A stretch of 31,562 nucleotides of DNA from an uncultured Lachnospiraceae bacterium (lineage in GTDB: Bacteria > Bacillota > Clostridia > Lachnospirales > Lachnospiraceae), in NCBI GenBank assembly GCA_905233835.1, contig CAJOGB010000007.1:1-31562 (forward strand), in the 5' to 3' direction. The translations under genes were made by a program, and so were the position numbers. Below are positions 1-10,259 of the stretch, one piece after another; the first letter of the stretch is position 1; the number at the start of each line of letters is the position of its first letter. Under the pieces are notes generated by a model that had not been told where the DNA came from, searched no databases, and saw only the letters and a program-made list of their open reading frames with translations.

Positions 1-1
1 G

Positions 2-253
2 GTTTTAATTTTGGATGAGGCGACCTCCTCCATCGATACCCGTACGGAAAAAATCGTACAGGACGGAATGGATAAGTTAATGCACGGACGAACCACCTTT
101 GTTATCGCCCATCGCCTATCCACCATCCGAAACTCCGACTGTATCATGGTCTTAGACCAGGGCCGCATCATCGAACGCGGAAGCCACGAAGAGCTTTTGG
201 CAGAGCGCGGCACGTACTATCAATTATATACAGGTAAGATAGTTAACGCATAA
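2..253 (+). CDS. ABC exporter ATPase subunit, C-terminal fragment (5' end outside window)
   Basis: Open from the first bases of the window, so this is only the last ~83 codons of a longer gene. The visible part starts in the Walker B motif (VLILDEATSSID), then the D-loop and the H-loop (FVIAHRLSTI), and ends with the usual exporter tail (VLDQGRIIERGSHEELL...YYQLY). By family knowledge this is the nucleotide-binding domain of an MsbA/LmrA/MdlB-type exporter, normally fused to a six-helix membrane domain and working as a dimer. The substrate cannot be told from this fragment. It is followed at once by a strong terminator, so it ends its operon. Confidence 0.93.
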   Translation, partial: VLILDEATSSIDTRTEKIVQDGMDKLMHGRTTFVIAHRLSTIRNSDCIMVLDQGRIIERGSHEELLAERGTYYQLYTGKIVNA

Positions 254-256
254 TAT

Positions 257-310
257 AAAAAATAACAACTACTTTTCACGTAGCCGGTGAAAAAGTAGTT
301 GTTATTTTTT
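257..310 (+). terminator. Intrinsic terminator after the ABC exporter gene
   Basis: Long inverted repeat: the left arm at about 261-279 (AACAACTACTTTTCAC core) pairs with the right arm at about 287-305 (GTGAAAAAGTAGTTGTT), with one bulged A. It ends in a run of T at 304-310. It lies 4 bases after the ABC stop codon. Confidence 0.9.
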
Positions 311-352
311 TATTATTTATTATTTATTATTTATTATTTATTATTTATTATT
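311..352. repeat. Six perfect tandem copies of a 7-bp repeat (TATTATT)
   Basis: Positions 311-352 read as six uninterrupted TATTATT units, followed by a T-rich run. The array sits between the ABC terminator and the giant surface-protein gene, about 130 bases before that gene's start. Short tandem arrays gain and lose units by replication slippage. Here a unit change would alter spacing in the upstream region and would not shift a reading frame. No function is shown by the sequence itself. Confidence 0.9.
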
Positions 353-482
353 TTTTTCTTAAACTATAAAGTTTTATATAAGGAATACCGATAAAACGTT
401 TAGAAGTGGATTTTTATGCCCTTTTTATGTCCGTTTGTGGATTAGAATATATACGATAAGGACTTTTTTGGGAGGAAACCTT
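353..482 (+). other. Leader region of the giant surface-protein gene
   Basis: AT-rich stretch of 130 bases with no gene. I could not assign a confident sigma-A promoter pair. The only clear element is the ribosome site GGAGG at 471-475, eight bases before the ATG at 483. No c-di-GMP riboswitch signature was seen. Confidence 0.4.
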
Positions 483-3400
483 ATGAAGAAAATGCCAATG
501 GTAAAAAGGATTTTAGCGGCAGCGATGGTGATCGCCATGGTGGCGACATCAGGGAATATGGACTGGAATCTGATACGAAGTAAAGCAGATACTTGGACAA
601 CAGACAGTCTATATACGGTAGATAGTGGCGGATCCATCGGAGAAGTCGTTAAAGGAATTTCGGCGGGAGACGGATTACAACGCTTAAATTCCGTTACCAT
701 TAATGTGGCGACGTCTTCTACTCATTTGGTAACGGCTACAGCCAAAATCTATACAGGAGCTTCCTCTTTGAATGAAACGATAGGAGTGACTCCGACTGTA
801 ACATGGGGAACCCAAACAACCACAGCAGATAACGGTACCCTTACTTTTAGTGCAACAAGCGATGTCTATTTGGCTAACAATGAAACGGTGACGGTGGTAT
901 TTGACCTTTCCTCCACAGATAATGCCCCCATCAATTTCCAGACTTTAGCGACAGCCACTGCAGACCAGGGTGAGACCGGACTTTTAACAAATGCAAATGC
1001 GGTTAATTTTGCATCTGTTGCTCTTCCGGTTTGTTCTTGCGGATGGAGTGATACTGTTGCTTATGACTCCCATGATTATTATTTACATAGTGGCATTACA
1101 TCTGTTACTCCGGACCAAACTACAGTAGGACTTTCTGTAAATGGAAGCGCTGAAATTGGCCTTAACGTAACACCTTCTTTAAACAGAAGACTGACGGTAG
1201 ATTCTTCTGATGCGGCAGTTACTGCAACTATCAATAATGATACTGACGTAGTGTCAATCGTTGCCGGTGCTTCACCGGGAACTTCTACTGTTTCTGTAAA
1301 ATGCGGCGATACAGTAATGGCTACCATTACCGTAAATGTATTTAATTTAGTGGTGACTCTTTCTGCGGAAAGCGTGCCCTATGTATATAATAACGGAACG
1401 CAAAGACCGGGTGTTAGCGTAAAAGTCGGCGACACTTCGCTTACAGAGGATGTAGACTATGCAATCAATTGGCCTACAGATACGGTATCTGCAGGTGAAA
1501 AGAAAATCACTGTAACCGGAATGGGTGCATATGCGGGATATTCCGTAGAAAAAACATATACGGTTACACAACTTGATATTTCAACAGACACCGATATGCA
1601 GACGTTGTTTAATAACGGAAGCTACGATATCGATGTTAATACAAATACATTAAACAGTGCCACCGTAAGTGGCCTTACCTATGGTGTGGATTATACGTTA
1701 TCTGCGCCTGTTCGTGGTACCGTAACAACGACAAATATCAGCTATAGCATGACGGCTACCGGTATCGGAAATTATAAGGGAAGCTGTTTAGTTTCATGCA
1801 ACTATACCCTTACAAATACATCCGGCGTTAATTTGGCGGATATCGTACAACTCGGTGATATTGCAAATCAGACGTATACAGGTACTGCTATAACACCATC
1901 GATTGTATTTTATGATATCAACGATCCTACAAAGACGATTAGCCTTAATCAGGGTACGGATTATACCGTAAGCTACAGTCCGGAAGCCCATACAAATTCC
2001 GGAAAGGTAACGGTAACCGTAACAGGTACGGGAAAATATACCGGTACTCTTTCTACAGAATTTAAGATTAATAAAAAATCTATCGCGATTTCACAGACGG
2101 ATATTACGGTAACGGTTGGAGCGACAAAGAATTATGATAACGGAAATGCAGTATTGCCGGACGTAACCGTAACACGTGTGGTTAACGGTGCTTCTGTAAC
2201 ACTTACACCGGGAACAGATTATAAGGTTACTGCAGCGAACAACTACAATATCGGAACGGCAAGTTATACCGTTACAGGTATCGGAAACTATACCGGATCA
2301 AGAACCGGCACCTTTAATATCGTAGCGGATTTAGCTGCGGCAGAAATAACCATTGAAGGTGACTATACTGCGCAAAGCGGTGGAGATACCGGTTATACGG
2401 TGACTTATGAAGGAAGAACTATTGAACCGGAAGTTGATTCCGTAGTCCTTGGCGGAGTTGCTTTAGACAATACACAGTATCACGTAGAATATCCGTCGGC
2501 GTCCAATACAAACGCAGGAACCGGACGTATTAATATTATAGGTGACGGAGAATATGCGGGAAAAGAAGCATATGTTACCTATACCATTGAGCCGATTACG
2601 GCCACGAAGGCAGCGTTTAAGTTTACGCCGTCTTCTTCGAGTGCTGTTTATACCGGTTCCGATATTAAACCCGGAGGAACGGTAAAGGCATATATTTATG
2701 CACCGGGGGCTTCAACTAAGTCTTGGGTTACCCTTACAGAAACCACGGATTACACCATTTCCTACTCAGATAATAAAAACGTAGGAAATGCCGGCGTTAC
2801 AATTACGGGTAATAACAACTTTATCGGAGAAAAGACGTTCTCAAACGCATTTGAGATTAAAGCACGGGATATTTCCACGACAACGATTACGGTAGCGACC
2901 GGTTCGGAATATGACGGCACTCCGAAAACACCGGCAGTTTCCGTTAGCTACGGCGGACAGCCGATTTCTGATGCAAACTATACGGTTTCCTATGATAACA
3001 ACATTGAAGTAACCACGAACGATAGCAAGGGAATCGTAACCCTTACCGGAAAAGGAAACTTAACCGGTACAACAACAAAAACATTTGATATCAGTGCAAG
3101 AAGCTTTATCGGAAATGTTCGTATTGAATTGGACGGTGTGGATTACGGTAAGCCGACCGGTTCAAGCTGGACGGTAAATACTCCTACTACTATGGAGTAT
3201 ACCGGCTTTTACGTATATCCGGTTGTAAAGGTATACGATAACGATGTCCTGGTAAGTTCTACCAATTACGGTGTTTCTTATGCGGACAATGTCAACGTAG
3301 GAACTACCGCAAAGGTTATTATTACAGGAAAGAAACGTTATAAAGGTGAGGCGATTACCACCTTCTTTACGATTTCAAAGAAGAGCTTGGGCGATGGTAC

Positions 3401-6400
3401 CAAAAAAGATGCAAGCATTTCCCTTGATAAGTCAGATATTAAAAACGGAAACCTTGTAATTAAGGATACCAAAAAACCTGAAGCACATCAGACCCTTACA
3501 TTGGGTACTGATTATACCATCGTTTGGGGAGATAACGATGGTACTACGGTAGATGAAGGAAAAACATATAATGCTAACGCCGGACTAAAGAAGGTAACCG
3601 TTACGGCGACGGATACGGGAAACTATTCCGGTGGCTTTGTATACGAATATTCTGTAGGTACAGACATTTCTACCAGTGATAAGATTTCGGTTCAGTACGG
3701 ACGTGTGAAATTCAATGAATCTTCACAGTTGTCAAACGAAACAAAGACCATTGGTGTTGATGCTGTAAATACGCATACACAGAATAACGAAGCGACATTT
3801 GATACTTATTATCTCGGAGATCAGGCAAGACCGATGATTAAATTGATTTCCTCCGAGGATGCGAATATCGCAGATCACTATGAAGTAAAATATAACGAGC
3901 CAAACGGTGGCGGATATGATGCGGGAAGCAGAGTCACCGTAACGATTAAAGCGAAAGATAGCGATCCGGATTACTACGGTGAGATTACGCTGTACTATGA
4001 TGTGAAGCAGATTAAAAATGCAACCCATTTGGATACAAATGTAATTAAGGATCCGTTGAATAAGCATTACGCATATACCGGCGAGGAAGTGGATGTATTC
4101 CCGACGTTAAACTATGACACTACAAATTTGGCATCCGCGATTAAATACGAAGGCACCGGAAAGACAACGACTCTTACAAAGGGCGTGGACTACACAGTAT
4201 CTTCCGAAGATTCGTTAGTTGAATCCGGTACAAAAACAGTAACTGTTACATTTACCGGCACGGATACCAATGTGGGAAACTTCCAGGGCTCTTATACCAC
4301 TACCATAACCATTGACCCTGCAAGCCCGAGTACCATTTATGTCGGCGAATCTACTACAAACGTTGTAAACGTTCTGGCAACCCAAATCGGAGCGGGCGAA
4401 TGGGGATATCCCACCACACTTGAGAGCCGTCCGTATACCGGAGATGTTGTAGATCCCTTCGGAAGCGGAACATGGAAATTGTATTATGGAACCACGAATA
4501 CGAAGAGAGTAACTTTGGGCGCAAACAGTGTGACCTATTATAAGAACGTTGACTCGAACGGTGTGCCGACAGATCCTTTTGCAGCGGGAGAAGGACCAAC
4601 AGAACCGAGTAAGACCTATTACTTTAAGATTGATCTTCCGCAAAACTTCGGAACAGATGCAGTGCTTTATGGTGCATTCACCATTGCTCCGCAGGCGTTA
4701 AAAGACGGCGAGTGCACAATGGATGTTTCTTCTTACGAATATGACGGAACTCCTCATACCCCGTTGGCCGGAGAGCAGATTCACGTTAAATATAATGGAG
4801 AAGAAGTATCAAAGACACTTTACGATGTAGTAATTACTCCGGTAGACGGCGAAGGAATAGGTGATAATACCTATACATTACCGGGCAAATACAAAGTAGA
4901 GATTAAAGGAAAGAGTACATCTACATTCTCAACAGAAGTAGCATTTACCAAATACTATACGATTTATGCAAAATTAAGCAGCTCATCAGATTTAGTGGTT
5001 GGTAAAGAAAAAGATTCGAGTCGGGCTACCATAGCGGGACATAGTTACGAGATTACAAAGACCGTCGTAAACGGATCCAATACCTATACATCTGAATTTG
5101 ATACCACTTGGAAGTATAAGGTGTACCTGTACTTTAAGGATAATGATTATAGTTTGCCTTACTATGCAGGTTATTCCGCAGATAGTGAACCTTCCAAATA
5201 CTTTAATGTTGCAACCGGTGGTTTAACCACACCGGGAGACGGAACGGTTACCATTACCGGTGACGGCACCTACATTAAGGGTTCTCTTACTTACAATGTA
5301 AAGGCAAAAGGAAAACTTGAAGACGCCACCATTTCCGGTTGGTCAGACGGACGAAATTATGCCTATACCGGACAGGCGATTGTACCGAGTGTAACTCTTA
5401 CCTACAATGGCAAGAAGCTTATAAGGGGTGTGGATTACAGCCTTACAGCAAATAATAACGTGGATGTGGCGCTCGGCAATACTCCTACGGGACCACAGCT
5501 GGATATCGATGAGGTTTCCGGCGGATATTATACCGGTTCAAAGACATCGGATGTAAACTTCAATATTTTATATGATTTAAGCAGAGCTACCGTTGTCTTG
5601 GATAAGGAGACATATGAATATAATAATGGAGCGGAAGTGAAGCCTTCCACCGTAACCGTAAACTATAAAAAAGCGGACGGTTCCTTTGTGGATGGCGGAC
5701 TTGTGCCGAATACAGATTATACGATTGAATACCCGGATGATGATTATACCAATGCGGGAACTGTTTCCTTGGTAATTAATCCGACAAGTGACCGAAGCTT
5801 TAATTCCAAGACCAAGAATTATAAGATCGTTGGCCTTAATATTGAAAACGCAACCGTTGAGTGGGGACAAACATCCTTTAACTATGACGGAGAGGAAAAG
5901 AAGCTTAATATTACGGTTACAAACAACGGTGCTCAGCTTGTTGAGGGAACCCACTATACCGTTAGCTACTCTAACAATACAGATGCCAGCACGGATACCG
6001 TGAAGGCAAAGGCTGTTGTAAAAGGTATAGGAAATTATTCCGGTTCAAAAGAAAAAGAATTTACGATTAATCCGAAGGGCATCGCCAGCGGAAATCTTAC
6101 CATGCTTAACAGTAATATTCCGTACAACGGTGGAAATAATGTTATTCTTACCAACGGAACGGATTATGAAGTAATAGATCAAGTCGGAACCAGCACGGTT
6201 ACGTTAAAAGAAGGTAAGGATTATACAATTGATATTGAACCTAAGTCCACGGTAGGCTCCAAGGGAGATATCACCATTACCGGTATCGGAAACTATGGAA
6301 GCTCTGTTACCGTTAATGATGCTTACACTGTAGTAAAAGCAGATCTTTCGAAAGCCGATATTTCAGCGACGGAGTCAACGGAATATACCGGTTCAGAGAT

Positions 6401-9071
6401 TGATATCACTCAAATTGTTGAAGTTAACATGGCTTCAAAGGTAAAGAGCGGTACGACCATTACGACACAGCAAAAGAAGCTTAATTACGGTACGGATTAT
6501 ACCGTAGCGGTTAGTGGCACCAACGGTGGTACAAAACTTACAAATGTGGAGGAGTATACACTGACCTTAACCGGTGCCGGAACCAACTTTGAAGGCAGCG
6601 TTGAAATTCCGTTTAAGATTACAAAGCGCCAGCTTTCCGATAATGCTGAAAACTTTACTTATGATTCTGCAAAGTTTACTTGGAAGATCGGAACAATAGA
6701 CGGCACTACGAAAACAGAAAAAACTGCGTGGGATTATCCTACGGATGGCAGTGCTGTAAAACCGGCAGTAATTGAAAGCGTAGATATTGGATTAAATCCG
6801 GATAAGACCTTGGTAGAAGGTACGGACTTTACCGTAGACTGGGATAAGAATACGGTATCCGGAGCGATAAATGATCCAAACGGCCCGGTAGTTGTAGTAA
6901 CCGGTATGGGTAACTATGAAGGAACTGTGAAACTTCACTTCTCCATCGGTACGGATATCAGTACTGCTGATGTGGAGATGGCTCAGAGTGCATACCCATA
7001 TGATGGAAAATCACACACTCCGAAAGTAAAAGCCGTAACTTTAAACGGTAATACAGTTCCGAAAACAGATTACACGGTTGAGTATCCTGAGGATACAACA
7101 AATGCCGGCCAAAAGACGGTTACCATAAAGGGAACCGGAGCTTATTACGGTACAAATACCAATGGTACTTATACCATTAATCAGGCTACGGCAACGGATG
7201 AAAATATCGTAATTATTCCGAAAGGATATGAATTAGATTCAACCACGAATCGGTATTACACGACCTATCCGGGAGCAGAGTACATCGAGGACAACGGTGG
7301 CTTAACTCCGGAACTTGAAGTGTATGATTCTGCCACAAAGACGACTTTAAGAGCAGACGACTTTGAGTTGGTCGATCCGGGATTCAAAAATAATGATCGT
7401 GTCGGAACAGCTAACTTTAAGATTAAATTAAAGGGCAATTACGAGAGTCAGGTTATCCCGGGATCCTTTGATATCGTTGGTAGATCCATTTCGGCAGGTT
7501 CCGTGAAATTGGAAGACGGTAATGGAAATGAAATCGATGCCAAGGAGTGGACCGGACAGGAAATCAAAGAGGCGGATGATTTTGAAATCATCGTATCCGA
7601 TGATTTGGGTAATGTTTTAACAAAGGATGATTACTCACTGTCCTACACCAATAACACTGCCGTTGGTAAAGAAGCAACCATTACAGTTACCGGTAAACGA
7701 AATTATAAAGATACATTAGATAAGAAATTTGTAATTTATGGTGTATTATCTGCGGATAATATTACAATACCGGATGCGTTCTATACCGGAAGACAAATCG
7801 TTCCGCATCCTACGGTTGTAGTTGCAGGAAAAACCTTAGAGGAAGGCACAGATTATACCGTAACATCCAGTGCGGATGACTGGGAAACCGCGACAGAAGC
7901 TACTGCAGAAATTATCGTAAAAGATCAGGTGCTTTATCGTCCGGCTTATGTGTCAAAGAACTTTAACATTTCGACGAATGCATCATCCTTACATTTGGCA
8001 GGATTTGCAAATGAGGCTATTTATACCGGTCGTCCGATTAAACAGGCGGTTAATGTAGTAGATGGAGCAGGAAATATTGTAGTATCCTATCCGGAAGGTT
8101 CTACGGAAGTTACTTATACTTCTTCCAATACGGGGGATACGGACTGTATCGCGGCAGGAACCATAACCATGACGGTGCCGGTTACCGTATATAATGGTAC
8201 AACCCAGGAACTTACGGCCACCTACGAGATTAAGAAGAAAAACATTAATGCTTGTAGATTCAGTAAGCTTTCGAATGAATACTATACCGGACAGAAATTA
8301 TATGCGCCGGTTGTAGTGGTAGACGGACAAACCGAACTGACGGGGCGCCGCAGCGATGAGACGCCGAAAGATGGTGTGGAATATGACTACATCGTAACCT
8401 ACAGTAATAATATTGCACCGGGCGTGGCAACTGTAGTAATAGCAGGTGACGGAAACTATACGGGTACAAAACAGATGACCTTCGTGATTCAGGCACCGCG
8501 TATGAATACGCTTTCTGCTTACGGAATCTCAGACAGCCAGGTATTGGTTCGTTGGAATCGCTCCAATCATGCGGATGGCTATAAGCTTACCTATACCGTA
8601 AACGGAGTGAAGAAGACAGCTTATACAAAGAGCACCAGCTATACCATCAGCGGTCTAAACGCAGCGACCAATTATACGGTGGAAGTAAATGCTTATGTAA
8701 CGATAGGCGGTGTGGAAAAAGACGGAATCGCCAAATCCGTTTCTGTAACCACTTATGTAAAAACTCCGGATTACATTTTGACCTCGCCTTCTACGGGACA
8801 GGCACAGATTAGTTGGAGTGTGGTAAATAACGGCGCTACCGGATATTCAATTTACAGAAGCACAAAAGCTTCGGACTTGAATAAAAACTCAGTAGATGAA
8901 CTTGTAAATTATCGAGTAGCAGATGTACCTGCCACCAGAACGTCTTGGGTAAATACCGGACTAACCGGAGGACAGACGTATTACTACAGAGTACAAGCAT
9001 ACCAGATAGCATCTGATGGAACAGAAACCTACGGAACGCTGTCTGCCATCAAGAGCGTTACAGTAAAATAA
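483..9071 (+). CDS. Giant secreted repeat protein (Big2-like domain, ~26 YTG-type repeats, two FN3 domains)
   Basis: 2862 residues. The ATG at 483 is preferred over an upstream in-frame TTG (435) because it follows GGAGG and opens with a signal peptide (MKKMPMVKRILAAAMVIAM). Residues ~37-200 are a unique N-terminal region containing a CSC pair. Residues ~202-290 resemble a bacterial Ig-like group 2 domain. Residues ~290-2669 hold about 26 diverged ~80-residue modules with the shared pattern Y-T-G...G-T-D-Y-T-V...N...V-T-G-x-G-N-Y-x-G...F-x-I. The last ~190 residues form two fibronectin type III domains. There is no LPXTG-like motif or hydrophobic tail; the protein ends in TVK. It is probably an extracellular adhesin or matrix protein, released or held non-covalently; the ligand is unknown. 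The neighbouring sortase does not obviously act on it. Confidence 0.9.
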   Translation: MKKMPMVKRILAAAMVIAMVATSGNMDWNLIRSKADTWTTDSLYTVDSGGSIGEVVKGISAGDGLQRLNSVTINVATSSTHLVTATAKIYTGASSLNETIGVTPTVTWGTQTTTADNGTLTFSATSDVYLANNETVTVVFDLSSTDNAPINFQTLATATADQGETGLLTNANAVNFASVALPVCSCGWSDTVAYDSHDYYLHSGITSVTPDQTTVGLSVNGSAEIGLNVTPSLNRRLTVDSSDAAVTATINNDTDVVSIVAGASPGTSTVSVKCGDTVMATITVNVFNLVVTLSAESVPYVYNNGTQRPGVSVKVGDTSLTEDVDYAINWPTDTVSAGEKKITVTGMGAYAGYSVEKTYTVTQLDISTDTDMQTLFNNGSYDIDVNTNTLNSATVSGLTYGVDYTLSAPVRGTVTTTNISYSMTATGIGNYKGSCLVSCNYTLTNTSGVNLADIVQLGDIANQTYTGTAITPSIVFYDINDPTKTISLNQGTDYTVSYSPEAHTNSGKVTVTVTGTGKYTGTLSTEFKINKKSIAISQTDITVTVGATKNYDNGNAVLPDVTVTRVVNGASVTLTPGTDYKVTAANNYNIGTASYTVTGIGNYTGSRTGTFNIVADLAAAEITIEGDYTAQSGGDTGYTVTYEGRTIEPEVDSVVLGGVALDNTQYHVEYPSASNTNAGTGRINIIGDGEYAGKEAYVTYTIEPITATKAAFKFTPSSSSAVYTGSDIKPGGTVKAYIYAPGASTKSWVTLTETTDYTISYSDNKNVGNAGVTITGNNNFIGEKTFSNAFEIKARDISTTTITVATGSEYDGTPKTPAVSVSYGGQPISDANYTVSYDNNIEVTTNDSKGIVTLTGKGNLTGTTTKTFDISARSFIGNVRIELDGVDYGKPTGSSWTVNTPTTMEYTGFYVYPVVKVYDNDVLVSSTNYGVSYADNVNVGTTAKVIITGKKRYKGEAITTFFTISKKSLGDGTKKDASISLDKSDIKNGNLVIKDTKKPEAHQTLTLGTDYTIVWGDNDGTTVDEGKTYNANAGLKKVTVTATDTGNYSGGFVYEYSVGTDISTSDKISVQYGRVKFNESSQLSNETKTIGVDAVNTHTQNNEATFDTYYLGDQARPMIKLISSEDANIADHYEVKYNEPNGGGYDAGSRVTVTIKAKDSDPDYYGEITLYYDVKQIKNATHLDTNVIKDPLNKHYAYTGEEVDVFPTLNYDTTNLASAIKYEGTGKTTTLTKGVDYTVSSEDSLVESGTKTVTVTFTGTDTNVGNFQGSYTTTITIDPASPSTIYVGESTTNVVNVLATQIGAGEWGYPTTLESRPYTGDVVDPFGSGTWKLYYGTTNTKRVTLGANSVTYYKNVDSNGVPTDPFAAGEGPTEPSKTYYFKIDLPQNFGTDAVLYGAFTIAPQALKDGECTMDVSSYEYDGTPHTPLAGEQIHVKYNGEEVSKTLYDVVITPVDGEGIGDNTYTLPGKYKVEIKGKSTSTFSTEVAFTKYYTIYAKLSSSSDLVVGKEKDSSRATIAGHSYEITKTVVNGSNTYTSEFDTTWKYKVYLYFKDNDYSLPYYAGYSADSEPSKYFNVATGGLTTPGDGTVTITGDGTYIKGSLTYNVKAKGKLEDATISGWSDGRNYAYTGQAIVPSVTLTYNGKKLIRGVDYSLTANNNVDVALGNTPTGPQLDIDEVSGGYYTGSKTSDVNFNILYDLSRATVVLDKETYEYNNGAEVKPSTVTVNYKKADGSFVDGGLVPNTDYTIEYPDDDYTNAGTVSLVINPTSDRSFNSKTKNYKIVGLNIENATVEWGQTSFNYDGEEKKLNITVTNNGAQLVEGTHYTVSYSNNTDASTDTVKAKAVVKGIGNYSGSKEKEFTINPKGIASGNLTMLNSNIPYNGGNNVILTNGTDYEVIDQVGTSTVTLKEGKDYTIDIEPKSTVGSKGDITITGIGNYGSSVTVNDAYTVVKADLSKADISATESTEYTGSEIDITQIVEVNMASKVKSGTTITTQQKKLNYGTDYTVAVSGTNGGTKLTNVEEYTLTLTGAGTNFEGSVEIPFKITKRQLSDNAENFTYDSAKFTWKIGTIDGTTKTEKTAWDYPTDGSAVKPAVIESVDIGLNPDKTLVEGTDFTVDWDKNTVSGAINDPNGPVVVVTGMGNYEGTVKLHFSIGTDISTADVEMAQSAYPYDGKSHTPKVKAVTLNGNTVPKTDYTVEYPEDTTNAGQKTVTIKGTGAYYGTNTNGTYTINQATATDENIVIIPKGYELDSTTNRYYTTYPGAEYIEDNGGLTPELEVYDSATKTTLRADDFELVDPGFKNNDRVGTANFKIKLKGNYESQVIPGSFDIVGRSISAGSVKLEDGNGNEIDAKEWTGQEIKEADDFEIIVSDDLGNVLTKDDYSLSYTNNTAVGKEATITVTGKRNYKDTLDKKFVIYGVLSADNITIPDAFYTGRQIVPHPTVVVAGKTLEEGTDYTVTSSADDWETATEATAEIIVKDQVLYRPAYVSKNFNISTNASSLHLAGFANEAIYTGRPIKQAVNVVDGAGNIVVSYPEGSTEVTYTSSNTGDTDCIAAGTITMTVPVTVYNGTTQELTATYEIKKKNINACRFSKLSNEYYTGQKLYAPVVVVDGQTELTGRRSDETPKDGVEYDYIVTYSNNIAPGVATVVIAGDGNYTGTKQMTFVIQAPRMNTLSAYGISDSQVLVRWNRSNHADGYKLTYTVNGVKKTAYTKSTSYTISGLNAATNYTVEVNAYVTIGGVEKDGIAKSVSVTTYVKTPDYILTSPSTGQAQISWSVVNNGATGYSIYRSTKASDLNKNSVDELVNYRVADVPATRTSWVNTGLTGGQTYYYRVQAYQIASDGTETYGTLSAIKSVTVK

Positions 9072-9097
9072 TCTAGAAAACCCATAGATATTGTGGT

Positions 9098-9139
9098 AAA
9101 ATAGGGCGGGACATCCCAGATGTCGTGCCCTATTTTATT
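9098..9139 (+). terminator. Intrinsic terminator after the giant surface-protein gene
   Basis: Left arm 9098-9114 (AAAATAGGGCGGGACAT) and right arm 9120-9136 (ATGTCGTGCCCTATTTT) pair with two mismatches around the loop CCCAG, followed by T-rich sequence. The first in-frame ATG of the sortase frame (9120) lies in the 3' arm, which argues that the true sortase start is further downstream. Confidence 0.85.
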
Positions 9140-9155
9140 TATAGAGATATGGATT

Positions 9156-10259
9156 ATGAGCGAGACAAAGAAATTTACCATCGGCGAGTTTTCTTTTGAA
9201 ACCTTTCACGAATATCGTGACGCCCAGGAAGATTTAAAAAAAATAGAATGCATCAATAACGAGTTGGATATCCACGATTCTAAGGTGGCAGTACGTCTTT
9301 ATAATTTAATTCGTGCAGGAAAGATTGAGTTTAAAAGCCCCATTGGAGAACAGTTTGTGGATCATATTTCCGATATTTTGGCGGAGAATAACATCGATCT
9401 TTTGGAAGACCAGGCCTTTATTGATGAGGCGGAAGGAAAAGTAAAGTACCAGAAATATATGGGCTTTGCGGCCATCGCCTTGGCTGTGGTTTTCTTTGGA
9501 TACTTCGCTATAAATCAAGCAAACGATGCGTTAACCGCCAGAAAGATGAGTAAGTTGGCAGAGACTACGAAAGTGGAAAGCACATCTTTAGGCGAATCGG
9601 ATACTACAAATGCGGACTATTCCGTAACCTCCGGAAATCCCTTCGCTTGGAGTGAAAATATTAAACGAGATAGTTTAAATGTGCTTCCGGAATATCAGGG
9701 TCTGGTAGAGGCGAATCCGGATACTGTTGGATGGCTTGCTATTTCCGATACGGAGATTAATTACCCTGTTGTACAGCGAGGAGATAACGAATACTATTTA
9801 AAGCGTTCCTTCTATGGGGAAGAGGATTCTAACGGTGCCTTATTTGTAGACTATCGAAGTGATATCGTAAACGAACACACCAACACCATTATCTACGGAC
9901 ATAATATGCGAAGCGGCATGATGTTCGGTGGACTTAAGAATTATTTGGATAAAACCTTTTACGAGAACCATAAAACCATTACCTTTAATACCATTTACGA
10001 ACATCGCACCTATGAGGTAATCGCCGTGGGACTTTCGGAAGTGGAGTATCAGGATGAAAACACGTACCGCTACTATAATTTCATCCAGGCCGGAAATAAA
10101 GCGGAATGGCAGGCTTTTGTTGACCATGTAAATTCTTTAAGTGTGTACGATTTTGATACGGCTTCCTTAAAGGAAACCGATAAGTTTTTAACCCTTTCCA
10201 CCTGTAACGATTATACTGAGGACGGACGACTCTTTGTTTTGGCAAAAAGGGTTGAATAA
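9156..10259 (+). CDS. Class B-like sortase, membrane-anchored transpeptidase
   Basis: 367 residues. Start placed at ATG 9156 (MSETKKF) because the earlier ATG at 9120 is inside a terminator hairpin; the ribosome site is weak in either case. The N-terminal ~100 residues look cytoplasmic, and one membrane helix lies at ~104-120 (AIALAVVFFGYFAI). The extracellular sortase domain follows. Catalytic residues are visible: His249 in YGHN, Cys350 in TLSTC and Arg358 in GRLF. The YGHN...TLSTC arrangement is typical of class B sortases, which cleave a sorting motif and attach the protein to peptidoglycan. The next gene ends in TPKTA plus a hydrophobic tail and is the obvious substrate. The ~100-residue cytoplasmic head is longer than in classic SrtB; its role is unknown. 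Confidence 0.93.
   Translation: MSETKKFTIGEFSFETFHEYRDAQEDLKKIECINNELDIHDSKVAVRLYNLIRAGKIEFKSPIGEQFVDHISDILAENNIDLLEDQAFIDEAEGKVKYQKYMGFAAIALAVVFFGYFAINQANDALTARKMSKLAETTKVESTSLGESDTTNADYSVTSGNPFAWSENIKRDSLNVLPEYQGLVEANPDTVGWLAISDTEINYPVVQRGDNEYYLKRSFYGEEDSNGALFVDYRSDIVNEHTNTIIYGHNMRSGMMFGGLKNYLDKTFYENHKTITFNTIYEHRTYEVIAVGLSEVEYQDENTYRYYNFIQAGNKAEWQAFVDHVNSLSVYDFDTASLKETDKFLTLSTCNDYTEDGRLFVLAKRVE

Noticed and set aside
311..352. Heptamer array as a CRISPR or plasmid iteron
   Set aside because: Units are 7 bp with no spacers and no cas or rep gene nearby; a simple tandem repeat explains it.
353..482. c-di-GMP riboswitch upstream of the adhesin-like gene
   Set aside because: Looked for the GEMM core motifs because such genes are often controlled that way; none are present.
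3732..4643. Minus-strand frames of 111 and 142 codons inside the giant gene
   Set aside because: They are antisense shadows of a very biased repeat sequence; no ribosome sites, signal peptides or recognisable motifs.
5577..6003. Opposed frames of 125 (minus) and 71 (plus) codons inside the giant gene
   Set aside because: Both lie within well-formed YTG repeats of the main frame and show no coding features of their own.
9120..9155. Longer N-terminus for the sortase (start at 9120)
   Set aside because: The ATG lies in the 3' arm of the terminator of the preceding gene, and the added residues (MSCPILFIEIWI) are simply the translated stem.
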